Shown here: positions 10,096-22,548 of the stretch, piece by piece | How positions within the stretch are numbered: the stretch's first letter is position 1 | How the letters are laid out: every line of letters starts with the position of its first letter | Assembly (NCBI GenBank): GCA_900095095.1 | Contig: FMBT01000322.1 | Location: 1-64,000 of the forward strand | Direction of reading: 5' to 3' | Source of the DNA: Fragilariopsis cylindrus CCMP1102 | Lineage: Eukaryota; Bacillariophyta; Bacillariophyceae; Bacillariales; Bacillariaceae | Length of the DNA stretch: 64,000 nt | Position numbers and translations under genes: made by a program | Notes under the pieces: generated by a model | Databases searched by the model: none | Told to the model about the DNA's origin: nothing | The model's input: the letters and a program-made list of their open reading frames with translations, nothing else

Positions 10096-12367
10096 AAATA
10101 AATATAATCAAATAAGATGAATGAACCGAATCAATCAAATCAATTTACAAAAAAAATCAAATAATTTTTCATTTTTCCTATTATTATTTCGTATTTACAT
10201 TTAATTTTCTATAGCTACTTCCCCTCTTTTTGTTGTTAATGCTGGTATTCATAATGATGAAAAAAAGATCTGCGTACCAAAGTGGTATGGGTATGCTCTT
10301 CTCCCTATCTACTTCTCAGACAATCGGTCATCAAAACAATATCATGTAATTCGGACTTTGGTTGTGAAGTTGAACCACAAATTAGTTTTCTTCATACTTC
10401 CCCTTGGATAAATGAATCAAATCGGAAGGAAGGTCATTACAAGTAAGCTTCTGACTTGACTTTAAAACTCGGACGTATCTGCTGGTGGAGCGTTGAGATG
10501 TTGATGTTTCATGGTCGGTGTCGCTTAGCTAGATTTTCTATACTAGCTCGGTATGGTATGGTATGTGTGTCGCTGTTCCTTCGTTCGTGTCGCCTGCTTA
10601 TCTTGCTCACCCCATCCCACTCACTCACTCGAAAAGAGACCAGAGTATGTAATATTAATGAAAATCGGATAACAGAGAAAAAAGAAAACAAGTTATTTAG
10701 CAGGTATGTACGTACGTACGCACCCAAACAACATCGTTTTCTTCTTCTGTTCACTTTCTCATTACAAGTTCCTGCTTTTCAATTTTTTATATAAGACTTT
10801 TCAGTAACTAATTTATGGAACGTACGGAATATCTTTGACTCGGTTCGACTTCGACGGACTTAATTCGATTATTTCATGCATGTATTATCATTCAAATCCG
10901 ACTGACTTTATTAAAAAGGAACATTTAAAAAAGAATGGTTGATTGTTACGTTGTAATTATTGTCTCCCTCCATTTCTCTGTATCGATCGAGGTCGTCACT
11001 CACTATCACTCACTAACCCAATCACTCATGATGGTCGCCGGTCGTACTGTATCTTACCCCAATCATCGACTTTGTCGTCGTCGCCATCGTCTGATTCTTA
11101 GTTTAATTTGTAGCAGAACTTTATAAGCCTTCCCATAGCATTTTTTTTGCGTATCATTTGAACATTCTCCTGGAAGAAAATCGTTCTTCTCCTCCCCCTC
11201 CTCCTCCTCCTCTTTCAAAAGGCGTCGTCGATAGATCATCGGTCGTCATAAAATAAATAAGCAATACCGTAGTCGTTCGATTTATTATTGTCATTATTCT
11301 CTTTCGACAACATACATCTCGGTTTATCTTTTTCATATTCCCCATTCCATTCACTTCTTCAGGGTACCCACCGAAACCTGTTCGAATTTCCATTTCCAAT
11401 TACGATTGATCATGCTCATCATTTCATTAGAGCTCAGGAATCAGAGCTCAGAGAGAAAGAGAGAGAGCGCGACTTGAATATCAATCGAATTAAGGTATGG
11501 ATACTGCTGACATTCCATGCCATGATGGTACTCGTACTAGTATCATGTGACGTTTGTTGACACACCCTGGCGTGTGCTATCCTCTGCTTCAGCAAAAAAA
11601 CCAGGTCATCATCATCGTCAACAATAGGCCCTCAGGCTTCGTATCTTGTATTATATTTATTTGTAGTCGTGTTTGTCGTTCGTCGTTTGTTGTTGATTGC
11701 GGTAAGATCTTGTCGACTCCAGTCAGAAAAGCATTCTTCTTCGGCAAAGAAAAGACACAAAGACAAATCCAGATGGGATTTTTGTAGTTTTTGATTTTGG
11801 AGATGAGAGAGAAGAAATAAAATCTTCCGGAATGAAGATCCAAACAATCGCTCCATTGAAATCGTTTCACGTGTAAGGAAGATTTTCTTCAAGTTGATCG
11901 TGAATCAAATTGAATTTGAATCTTGGAAAATTGTGAATATAGAATGCTTCTTCTTTCATTGTTCGACAATGTTAAGTGTCATGTGGATGCATCTGCAGTC
12001 ATATATTTTAAAGTTTTTGATTGGTTGTTAAGACTGTCTTTCATGACTATTTTGATCGCGTTAAAGAAAAGATTTGCTCTTCAATGCAATTTGCTCTGAC
12101 TCAGCATCGTCTGACCTTCGATATTGATGTAACATACAGGATTTTGGATTTCCTTTCTTCTCTTTCCGCGCATGTTGCACATGTGCAGTCAGCGAATCAA
12201 AATCCTTGAAAAAGAAATCCAAACAAAAAGACAGCAAGTGCTCTCCACAAGAGTTTCTAATCTTCCAACAGACTTCAAAATCTCACAATACAACGAGTCG
12301 AGCGTTTATCTCATAACACTCCTCACCCTTTACATTAAACCAAGGAAGTATAAATTAATAATCGACC
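10096..12367. other. Intergenic, no supported gene
   Basis: CpG content rises again. Several short open frames on both strands (10456-10794, 11288-11560, 11554-11892) have no start context, domain or repeat similarity to support them. A (GA)n run occurs at about 11452-11468. The final ~150 bp should hold the promoter and 5' UTR of chlH. Confidence 0.5.
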
Positions 12368-15300
12368 ATGGTGCATTTCAAAGCAGCAGCCGTAGCTCTA
12401 TTTATCTTGGGTGCCTCGATTGATACATCAGCGTAAGTTAATCCATTGAAAAGGATCGACGATGGGTTAGGGTCCGATCGATGCTTGAAATAATTCACGA
12501 CACAACACGCCCATACGTACAATTTTACGCGCAAATCTCAAGTTGAACTTTCAGTACCAGAGATTCCACGTAGATTTCTACGACGTTTGTCGTGAACTTT
12601 TATTTTTGTGATTTTATCGGAATGCAATACCAACGACAACGCATCATGATCTAACTTCTAATCGTTTCTCTCCTTTCTTCTCCTCTCCTCTCCTTTACCA
12701 TCTACTATACAATCTCTTTCCTACAATTCGACTAACCTGCTATATACAGATGGCAACCAGCGAAGAGTCCAAGCCTTTTTGGCTCTCGCTCGGCATCCTT
12801 GTCGTCGTCGTCGGCATCCACCTCAACTGCATTGAAGGTGATGACGGATCCCACCAAACCAACGAATGCTGTCTCGAGTGGAGGAGGTGGTATGTTTACC
12901 GCATCGAACTCTGAATCACGTCGTGTCGTTCCAGAAAATGTTGATGGACGTCCAACAATGAAGGTTGTGTATGTTGTCTTAGAATCACAATATCAATCAT
13001 CGATGACAGCTGCCGTCAAACGTATTAATGCTGCGAATCCTAATATGGCAGTAGAATGTGTTGGTTACCTACTTGAAGAACTACGTAATGATGACGCGTA
13101 CGAACAATTTAAGTTGGATGTCAATGATGCGAATATCTTTATCGGTTCCTTAATTTTTGTACAAGAATTGGCCGAGAAAGTGGTGGAAGTCGTGGCACCA
13201 GCACGTGAAAAGAATTTAGATGCCTGCTTAATCTTCCCATCGATGCCGGAGGTGATGAGATTAAATAAAGTTGGTTCTTTTACCATGAAGAATTTAGGTC
13301 AATCCAAATCGGTGGTTGCGGACTTCATGAAAAAGAAGAAGCAAGAAGATGGTTCCTCCTTCGAGGAAGGTATGTTGAAATTATTACGTACACTACCCAA
13401 GGTATTGAAATTCTTACCCTCCGATAAGGCAGCCGATGCACGTACATTTATGATGTCGTTCCAATACTGGTTAGGTGGATCACCAGAAAATTTACAATCC
13501 TTACTTCAAATGGTCGGTCAAGATTATGTGGCCGACATTACCGAAAACATGAAAGGAAAGAAAAGATGGAAACACCGGAACCACTGTTGTTACCCGACAT
13601 GGCAATTTGGCATCCAGTGGCGCCTGATGTTGTCTTCGAAACCTACAGTGGATATATGAAATGGTATGATACCGAATTCTGTCCTGATGCAGGTATTGAT
13701 GTAAAGACTGCACCAACTATTGGTCTCCTCCTTCAAAAGTCTCACATCAATACAAAGGACGATACACATTACGTGTCATTAATCGCTGAACTTGAATCAC
13801 GTGGATCACGTGTCGTTCCTGTTTACTCTGGTGGATTAGATTATTCTGGTCCTGTTGAAGATTACTTCAAGGATGCGAATGGTAAAACAATTGTTGATAC
13901 TGTTGTTAATTTAACAGGATTCGCATTGATCGGTGGACCTGCCTCACAAGATCACAAGAAGGCTGCTAAAGTCCTAAGGATTTGAATGTCCCATATCTTT
14001 GTGCCGTCCCGCTTGTATTCCAATCCTTTGAGGAATGGCAATCATCGGAATTGGGTCTCCATCCAATCCAAGTTGCATTACAAGTTTCACTTCCAGAAAT
14101 TGATGGTGCTATTGAACCAATCATTTTCGCTGGACGGAAGGTGCTACAGGACGGTCCGTTCCTCTCGCGGATCGTGTTAACCTATTGGCCGACCGATCCT
14201 TAAAGTGGGCCAACCTCAGGAATAAAGAAAAGAAGGATAAGAAGATTGCGATTACTATCTTTTCCTTCCCACCTGACAAGGGTAATGTCGGTACCGCTGC
14301 ATACCTTGATGTATTCAATTCGATCCAGGCCGTCCTTGGACAACTCAAGAGTGAAGGGTATGACATCGGTGATGCTCCTAACACGAAGGAAGAAATTATG
14401 GAAGCAATTTTGAATGATCCAGAAGCCAAGATTAATTCACCTGAATTAAATATTGAATACAAGATGAGTACAGAAGAATATTACAATTTAACTCCGTACG
14501 CAAAGGATCTTGAAGAGAATTGGGGCCCTGCACCTGGTAATCTCAATAGTGATGGTCAAAATTAGTCGTCTACGGAAAGAAATTTGGTAACGTCTTCATT
14601 GGTGTTCAACCATCCTTCGGATATGAAGGTGATCCTATGAGATTACTATTTGCCAAGTCCGCCAGTCCTCATCACGGATTCGCTGCATACTACACATACC
14701 TCGAAAAGATCTTCCAAGCTGATGCCGTACTACATTTCGGTACACATGGTTCATTAGAATTTATGCCTGGTAAACAAGTTGGTATGTCCGGTCAATGTTA
14801 TCCTGATCGTTTGATCAACTCCCTTCCATCTGCATACTTATATGCCGCCAACAATCCTTCCGAAGCGACTATCGCCAAGAGACGTTCGTACTCTGCTACC
14901 GTTTCATACCTAACACCACCTGCTGAAAATGCTGGTCTGTACAAGGGGTTGAAGGAACTCAAGGAATTGATTGAATCATACCGTGGATTACGTAACAATG
15001 AAGCACGTGGACCTGCTATCGTCAACTCCATCGTCGGAACATCGTACACATGTAATTTAGATAAGGATGTTGATCTTCCTCCATTAGATGGTTACGATTC
15101 CAAAGATGATACAGTTGAACGTCGTGATGATATCGTCGGTCAAATTTATGCTCAAATTATGCAAATTGAATCCCGATTATTACCATGTGGACTACATACC
15201 GTTGGTATTCCACCATCTGCTGACGAAGCCGTTGCTACATTAGTCAACATCGCTCAATTGGATCGTCCTGATGATGGTATCGAAGGATTACCTCGTGTCA

Positions 15301-16909
15301 TCGCCGCTAGTATCGGTCGTGAAATTAATGATATTTACCGTGGTAACAATCAAGGTATACTAACAGAAGTTGAACTTAATACAAAGATTACTGCTGCTGC
15401 ACGTGCCGCAACTGCTGCCCTAGTTAATCTATCCACTGATTCCTCGGGTCGTGTCAAGGAAGTCAAATCAGCTTTTGACGATTTGGGTGGTATGTTCGGT
15501 AAGATGATGGGACAGAAGAAACCATACACCGAAGCAATTATCAAGGCAGGATTCCCTGATGTTGAAGAAGCAAAATTAGAAGGTGTTATGACGTACTTAG
15601 AATTCTGTTTGAAACAAGTTGTTGCCAACAACGAACTTAGTGGAATTATGACACTCCTTAACGGAAACTTCTTAATGCCAGCACCAGGTGGTGATCCGAT
15701 CCGTAATCCTGACGTTCTTCCTACCGGACGTAACATGCATGCTTGGATCCATCTTCTATCCCAACTGCTGCTGCTGTTGAAGTTGCCGAACAAGTCACAA
15801 ACAAGTTATTAGAAAAACTTAAGATTGAGAATTTGGGTAAATTCCCTGAAACAATTGCCTTTACTTTATGGGGTACTGATAACATCAAGACATACGGTGA
15901 ATCCTTAGCACAAGTTCTTTCATTGGCCGGTATCCGACCTGTTGCTGATTCTTTGGGACGTGTCAACAAGGTTGAACTCATTCCTCTTGAAGAATTAGGA
16001 CGTCCTCGTATTGATGTTGTTGTTTCATGTTCCGGTGTCTTCCGTGATTTATTCATCAATCAAATGAACTTGATGGATCGTGGTATCAAAATGGCTGCCG
16101 AAGCTGATGAACCACTTGAAATGAATTTCGTCCGTAAGCATGCTATGGCACAAGCTGAAGAATTGAAAATCTCTCTCCGTGAAGCATCTTGCCGTGTCTT
16201 CTCGAACTCTGCTGGTTCGTATTCCGCCAACGTCGGTCTTGCCATCGAGAATGGTGGATGGGAAGATGAAGCTCAATTACAAGAACAATTCTTAACCCGT
16301 AAGGGATTCGCCTTCAATGCCGATAAGCCTGGTATGATGGAACAACAAGCTGATTTATTCAAGTCCGCCCTCAAGACTGTTGATGTTACATTCCAGAATT
16401 TGGATTCATCTGAAATTTCCATTACCGATGTTTCCCATTATTACGATAGTGACCCTACAAAGGTCGTTGCAGGTCTACGTGACGACAAGAAGAAACCTAT
16501 GTCCTTGATGGCTGATACTACCACCGCCAATGCCCAAGTCCGTACATTGAGTGAAACTGTCCGTCTTGATGCACGTACCAAGTTGCTGAATCCTAAATTC
16601 TACGAAGGTATGTTATCAACAGGATACGAAGGTGTACGTGAAGTCCAAAAACGTCTTCGTAACACTTTGGGTTGGTCCGCCACCGCCGGTGAGGTTGACA
16701 ACTTCGTCTTCGAAGATGCCAACGATACCTTCATTAATGATGAGGAGATGCAAAAACGTCTTCTTGATACCAATCCAAATGCATTCCGTGATATGGTCAC
16801 TACCTTCTTGGAAGCAAATGGACGCGGATATTGGGACACCAGTGAAGAAAATATTGAACGTCTTCAAGAACTTTACGCTGAAGTTGAAGATCGTATTGAG
16901 GGTGTATAA
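12368..16909 (+). CDS. chlH: Magnesium chelatase H subunit, plastid-targeted; frame broken at five points
   Basis: ChlH binds protoporphyrin IX and, with the ChlI/ChlD AAA+ motor, inserts Mg2+ in the first committed step of chlorophyll synthesis in the plastid. Exon 1 (12368..12432) encodes the signal peptide [20 protein letters not shown] plus SA; the intron is 12433..12749; exon 2 begins [16 protein letters not shown], a Ser-rich transit peptide. So the SA|W cleavage motif is split exactly by the intron. The mature protein is colinear with cyanobacterial/plant ChlH to the end (EDRIEGV), including [19 protein letters not shown] and [19 protein letters not shown]. Counting five missing bases gives 1409 residues. 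The frame breaks near 13555, 13976, 14136, 14563 and 15743. Each is explained by loss of one base in a short homopolymer, and the residues on both sides remain conserved. Either base-calling error in the assembly or a very recent pseudogene; diatoms can carry more than one chlH copy. Confidence 0.93.
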
Positions 16910-18006
16910 ATTCATCCGTACACGCATGCACTTGCTATAATATCAGAAGAAGAAAGAAAAAAAATTAAACTAGAAGAAATCAAACAATCTCTACTGCCTT
17001 TTAAACAATTCTTCTGTTGAATTGGAGGAGAGAGTTGGTAACCACGAAAAATTTGCACCAACCAGAAAGACCTTTTCACAGAATAACGAAAGTAAATAAA
17101 AGTAGAATGTAAAAAATATCCATATTATTACTTAATGAAAAGAATTAACTACTATAAATCATCTTCTTGTACTACTAATCAGCTACTTATTAGTCTAACG
17201 AAGCATTACATTTAGTACCATAACGATTCGTGTGATGGTGCATAGTACCTTATGTTTCACCACCAAGATCACGCACTAGATATTGGGGGAGAGGTATGTT
17301 GTGAAACTTGTGTAAAGATCCGCATACCGGTACTTAGCAACACAACTATGTATCTGCTACAATGTAGCTACGGTAAATTAGTCTAAAGTGCAGGACGATT
17401 GATTCATATGTGTCTGTCTAGTTTAATGATGTCACCACGATCACGCCGTGATCGGCGTAGGAGGTATGTTATAAAACTAGCGTACATATTCATATTATAC
17501 TTCGTAAAAGAAAGTAATTCCAACAACTACAATATGGTATCGTGTAGCAAACTATTCGTCTGATGATGCATGTTACAGTGATGACCATACCTTCAGTTTT
17601 ACATCACGATTACATACGCACGCAGAGATCAGTGGTGAAGGAAGGTATGTTGTAAAAATTTCGTGTGTGTGTGTGTGTACAAGTATCCATATTCTATACT
17701 AGGCAGAAAAAGGAAAGTTATACTATATTCTATTATAATACGCGTATTTAATTATTATTATCTACACTACTACTCAAATTGGATGTAAATACCGTACAGT
17801 TGAGTGTACTTCTTCCTGTGTGTTTGATTTTTTGCCTTTGTGCGTCGTCCATCAAAATACAAATAATCGTGCAACCATCCTCGCTCATCGTCGTTTGACA
17901 GCAACGACATCTTAAGGTATGTATGTTGTAAACCACATTATCATTCTACGAGAGGGAATGTGTGATTCTATTCATTCGTCGTCCCAATAATGATCAATTA
18001 ACTTCC
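16910..18006. other. Spacer between chlH and the NYN gene, with degenerate repeats
   Basis: Holds four copies of a degenerate motif AGGTATGTTGTRAAA at about 17294, 17460, 17642 and 17914. The first three follow blocks with ATCACGC or ACATACGCACGC. Spacings are about 166, 182 and 272 bp. A (GT)n run occurs at 17664-17680. No coding signal. Confidence 0.55.
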
Positions 18007-18672
18007 TTATTGTTGTTCCTCATTATTATCATCACCCCCATCAGTCTTAGTTTCAGTTTCAATCTTCTCCTCCCTCTTGGGTGGATACATCGGTTTCATA
18101 ATATTATTACGTGGTTGATGTGGTGTTTTATTCTTTTTTTGTCCTGACATACGTGGTACATACTTTTTCCAAAATACTTTTGGATTCACAACCTGCTTCA
18201 CTGTGGGTCGAATATCTAATGCGGATGCACGTAATCGTTTATCAGCTGTCACTAATTTCACACGACGTGTGGGATCCTCTAACCGTATTTTTTCAATTTC
18301 ATCTAATAAAAAATCATCTGCTATAGTACCATGCTTTAATTGTACTTTAATGAAATTTTCATTTAATCGTATATCAGTACGTTCCGTGTCCACATCTTTG
18401 CGTCCATCAAAGACTAATACAACATCATTCGGTGTACTTGATCCACCCTGTTTACCAGAAATTTGAATGAGTTTTTCTGCTAATTTGTCACCATCTCGTG
18501 GCAAGCCATGTACGCCTCGTTGTCCTAGGAAATTATTCCCATCAATTAACCAACTAACTGGACGTTTCGTTTTCGCACTTGATTGATTAATAGTAAGTCC
18601 ATTTACCACCACTGTCGTCGTTGCTAAGATGATGCTGCACAACACGCATAGGAATGATACGGTAGGAGCCAT
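18007..18672 (-). CDS. NYN-domain (YacP/Rae1-like) RNase candidate with signal peptide
   Basis: 221 residues from the ATG at 18672. An N-terminal hydrophobic stretch (about residues 5-24) ending VVVNG is a signal peptide. The body reads SWLIDGNNFLGQRGV, VVLVFDGRKDVD, ADDFLLDEIEK and VKLVTADKRLR. This is the order of acidic motifs in NYN/PIN-fold nucleases of the YacP group, whose bacterial member Rae1 cleaves mRNA on ribosomes. The conserved Asp residues (IDGNN, FDGR, ADD, TAD) are present. A Lys-rich, acidic tail follows. Entry into the secretory route or a bipartite plastid preprotein are both possible; Leu after NG is a weak plastid signal. Single exon, convergent with chlH. Confidence 0.7.
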   Translation of the reverse strand: MAPTVSFLCVLCSIILATTTVVVNGLTINQSSAKTKRPVSWLIDGNNFLGQRGVHGLPRDGDKLAEKLIQISGKQGGSSTPNDVVLVFDGRKDVDTERTDIRLNENFIKVQLKHGTIADDFLLDEIEKIRLEDPTRRVKLVTADKRLRASALDIRPTVKQVVNPKVFWKKYVPRMSGQKKNKTPHQPRNNIMKPMYPPKREEKIETETKTDGGDDNNEEQQ

Positions 18673-19723
18673 TTTCAATCTGTGATTTGAATTGATTTGA
18701 TTTGATTTGATTCTGATTCTGAGATGAGATGTTTGTATACGACGGATGATGTTGGAAATAAGAATGTTTGTGTTACTATTGTTGCTTGCCCCTTCTGCTG
18801 TCTCTTTCGAAGAAAAGGGAATGATGTGATGTTTGATAAAATGAATGATGATGTGAAGTGTGTTTACAGTATGGTACTTGTACAGCAGGCGACGAATGAA
18901 TGGCTAGCGTCTGACCCTCGACACGAAGATGATCTCTCAGGGCCAGTCAGTCGTCTCTGGCTAGGTTCTCAAATTGCAATTCCAATGAATCGAATGAATC
19001 AAACAATAATTGTAAGGTGCGCGCCATCGTACGGTACTGGTACTGTAGGACGCAAATCACGATTTTACACGAATGAGATTTTGTTGTCTTCCCTCTTTAT
19101 CAATTATTAAAAACAACAACGAAGAAGTGTTCGAGAGGTCAAGTCGTTTCTTCCGTTTCGAATGAATAATCAAGTTGTTGTTTAATCATGCTCCTCCTCT
19201 CTTATCATAGCCCAGTAGTTTCGAATTCCACCGACAAGAACTAAACAACCAATTAATGTATTGAATACGAACAATACCTAACTAAACTCATCACACACCT
19301 ATCATCTAAAACAGTAATTTATATAAAGATAAGTAATCTACACTATTTTTAGTTACTATTCTGTGAGACTAGTATTATTGTGGTTGGTGGCTTTTTTTTG
19401 GTACATGATGTGGATACTGATTGCTGTATGCAATGAGTGTAATATTATATACACATATATGTACAGTATACGGTAATACGTATTCGAATGGTAGGAATCG
19501 TGGGTGTGTATAAATATATATATATATATATATATGCCTCGTTCCGTGTGCTTTGCTTTACTATTCTTAGTTCGTTCGTACGTTTGTTCGTTATGTTTGT
19601 AGACATATTCTTTTCGTCAATAATCAATTCATTCCGTTCAAGGTAAAAAGCACTCACCAGCAGAATTACAACACTTATTAGAAGGCCCCACCTCTTTTTT
19701 TGCAGTAATTTCCAAATTTTTTC
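18673..19723. other. Intergenic, no supported gene
   Basis: Contains an (AT)n run at about 19514-19535. The plus-strand frame 18724..19110 (128 residues, Cys-rich at the start) has no recognisable domain and probably falls in the divergent promoter of the NYN gene. Confidence 0.5.
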
Positions 19724-20455
19724 TCATTTCTTTTGCAGGGTGAGCAAGCAGGAATTTCCTCCTCCTCCTGTTGTTAAAGTAGGACGTACTGAAGCATTTG
19801 CAGAACTACGACTATCGGTAGTATTAGTATTAACACCGTACGCGAATTCCAATAGTTCTTGTGCATCACCGGTCGCACTAACAATGCCTGCATTATCATA
19901 TGTGATAGTACCACCTTCTACCAACAGCTTAACCTGTTGATCATCATCATTATCAGTATTCATGGAACGTGCATAACCTTTGATTTGAAACTTAACATCA
20001 CCATCCGTCAATAAAATAACTTTCAAGACATTTAATTCTTCATTTGACATATCAATGATAGTATTAGTTGCACTCGAATATATCATAACATCTTCTGTTT
20101 TCATAGTTTTGTGACTACCCTTTGCGTACACGATTCCGCTAGCGGAATCAACTTCAAAATCTTTCGCAAGTTGTGCAGCTGCGATGGTCGCACCGAATAT
20201 ACAACCAGCCGACAATACAGCAAATAAACATAGTCCACATAATCCATAAATAATCTTTTTAAGTCCATTATTATCTTTAGATTTGGATGCTAATTTGTCA
20301 ACAGCCAAAACAATCTCACCAGAATCAAGTTCACCATCACCATTGACATCTAAATTTAACTCGTCAACACATTCACGTAACTTCCGAGGAAGTTTAGAAA
20401 TGTCAATACGCATTCTAGGTTTAGCAGGCGTATGGGAGGCGATGGATGATGACAT
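19724..20455 (-). CDS. EF-hand protein with one membrane segment, diatom family of unknown function
   Basis: 243 residues, single exon, start at 20455. A canonical EF-hand loop DVNGDGELDSGE lies at about residues 36-47 with Asp/Asn/Asp/Glu at the Ca2+-liganding positions. A hydrophobic segment follows (about residues 70-94, GLCGLCLFAVLSAGCIFGAT). The C-terminal half has alternating hydrophobic/polar residues suggesting a beta-rich domain, then a Thr/Ser/Asn tail. The N-terminal basic segment plus EF-hand would be cytosolic if the membrane segment acts as a signal anchor. Proteins with this EF-hand plus single-span layout recur in diatoms; I know of no assigned function. Calcium sensing at a membrane is inference. 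Confidence 0.7.
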   Translation of the reverse strand: MSSSIASHTPAKPRMRIDISKLPRKLRECVDELNLDVNGDGELDSGEIVLAVDKLASKSKDNNGLKKIIYGLCGLCLFAVLSAGCIFGATIAAAQLAKDFEVDSASGIVYAKGSHKTMKTEDVMIYSSATNTIIDMSNEELNVLKVILLTDGDVKFQIKGYARSMNTDNDDDQQVKLLVEGGTITYDNAGIVSATGDAQELLEFAYGVNTNTTDSRSSANASVRPTLTTGGGGNSCLLTLQKK

Positions 20456-20949
20456 CTTGATATTGTTTTCTGTCTATCGGTGAGATACTGTACTGTACTT
20501 GACTTGTATGAGATACGATGAATGAAGGTTGTACTTTGATAAATATATGAACATTTACGGTAGTTGACTGTAGGAAAAATAGTCAAAGGAAACGGCAAAA
20601 CAAAAAATAAGTGATGAAAAATGTCGATCAAAACCCATAGATTTTATACCCTAATTAAATCTAATGTAGTGGGAATGGATAAGAATCACATTGTCGTACT
20701 TGTATCACGAAAATATCGATCAGGGGCAGAGATAAAAGGGAATGAGGAAATCGACTTCGGATTTTTTCCATCATCGTTCACCAAAGATTTTTTGGACTCG
20801 TGGTTATTGGTGTTAACTATTAAGAGAGGAGAAATGGGATGCAGTGTTCTTCTTATTAATATACTGTATTCAGAATAACGAAAACGCCTATTGTACCACT
20901 CAAAAAACGTTTTTACAGGATCCTTAAAACTTTTTCCCGCCGCGTGTTT
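20456..20949. other. Intergenic, no supported gene
   Basis: AT-rich flank of the EF-hand gene and lead-in to the tandem array. An 85-residue plus-strand frame at 20621 has no recognisable domain. Confidence 0.45.
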
Positions 20950-22020
20950 ACAAAAGTTTACAATTTTTTTGCGCGCTTAAAATTAAAAAAATTACAGCGC
21001 AAAATGCTAGCATTTTATCATAAAAAATAGATGAAAATCCTCCTCCCATGGTAACCCCCAAACTGGCTCTAACTACATCAATAACTGGACCTATCCAATA
21101 AACCAAATATGTAGCAGGCCACAATAATACTCTAAAAAGAGGACTGCAAAGTGGTAGCTCCATGGGATAGGATCTAATGGCGTCATTGCGCGAGCCAAAC
21201 CATCCTCCTGGTGGTAAAAATAATTTATTTCAATTCTAACCAAAATTTCGTATACGCGCTGCCGGCTCGTGTAGCTCCAATGGATCCGTTTCCTGGGATC
21301 TATTACTTTGTCGTCCTCATTTTGGAGTGGTATTATGGCCAGCTACCTATTTGAATTACTGGATAGGTCCATTTATTGATGTAGTTAGAGCAAATTAGGA
21401 TTTTACCATTGGAGGAGGATTTTGGAACGAAAATTGATTTATAGGCGCGCGCTGCCGGGTACTGTAGCTCCATTGGTGCCTATCCTGAAGCTATCACTTT
21501 CTCGATGTCTTTTTGGAGTATTATTGTGGCCTGCTACATATTTGGTTTATTGGATAGGTCCATTTATTGATGTAGTTAGAGCAAATGAGATTTTACCATT
21601 GGAGGAGGATTTTGGACGAAAATCGATTTATAGGCGCGCGCTGCGGGTACTGTAGCTCCATTGGTACCTTCCTGAGAGCTATCACTTTCTCGATGTCTTT
21701 TTGGAGTATTATTGTGGCCTGCTACATATTTGGTTTATTGGATAGGTCCGTTATTGATGTAGTTAGAGCAATTTGGATTTTACCATTGGAGGAGGATTTT
21801 GAAACGAAAATCGATTCATAGGCGCGCGCTGCCGGGTCGTGTAGCTCCATTGGTGCCGGTCCGTGAAAGCTACAACTCGCTCGATGTCTTTTTGGAGTAG
21901 TATTGTGGCTTGCTACTATTTGGTTTATTGGATAGGTCCCGTTATTGATGTAGTTAGAGCAAATTTGGATTTTACCATGGAAAATAAGTTTGAAATAATA
22001 TGGGTTTCTATAATGCATAA
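20950..22020. repeat. ~190-bp tandem array with one inverted unit
   Basis: Four direct units carry GTAGCTCCATTGG or a close variant at 21271, 21463, 21652 and 21841 (periods 192, 189, 189). Each includes TTATTGATGTAGTTAGAGCA and, in most, GGAGGAGGATTTTG. A fifth unit at about 21005-21165 is inverted. Translated, each unit yields variants of YLVYWIGPVIDVVRA. It contains many CpG sites (GGCGCGCGCTGCCGGGT), unlike E1/E2, so it is a separate family. No protein match recognised. Confidence 0.85.
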
Positions 22021-22548
22021 AAATAGCAGTACTACAGTACTACAGGAGAACTGCCAAAAATAAAATGATATCAATATGAAATACATGTACTATAGACCTC
22101 ATTGGAGATATGTGATGCTTGAGATTTCTCATAATGGTCTTTGAATGATGTATATTGACCTTGTAGAACATGGTCAATGGTCAAGAAATTGCAATTTTAA
22201 TGACATTACTAGTAATTTGTGAGGTAAATTATTTTTAGTTTCATGCGCGAAATCAGAAAATAGTGCGGCGGCGGGAAAAAGTTAAAATCCCTTTTACGAC
22301 TGTGGTTAATTACTGGGAGGGGATGACTTCCCTCCTTCTTCTTCCCCCCTTTCAGGAAGAATTCAACTCTTATCCCCATCCTTACTGTAGTATCTTGATC
22401 AATAACTAAGCAACGAGAAAGAATCCGAAAGAAGAAAGATCCAACGAACACATCACATCATTACAACAAAAACAGCAACAGCAGTATAAACAGATGCACC
22501 AGCAGCTGCAGCAAGAGGAGGAGCAGCAGCAGTTTTTGATAGAACAGT

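Noticed and set aside
9689-10101. Frames on both strands near the E1 right border
   Set aside because: Peptides show no known motif; kept as part of the repeat element rather than a gene.
18724-19110. 128-residue plus-strand frame
   Set aside because: No domain, no repeat or splicing support; lies in the promoter side of the NYN gene.
20950-22020. Tandem array as a multi-copy gene cluster
   Set aside because: The conserved peptide changes frame between units and has no start or stop in common, so no gene is claimed.
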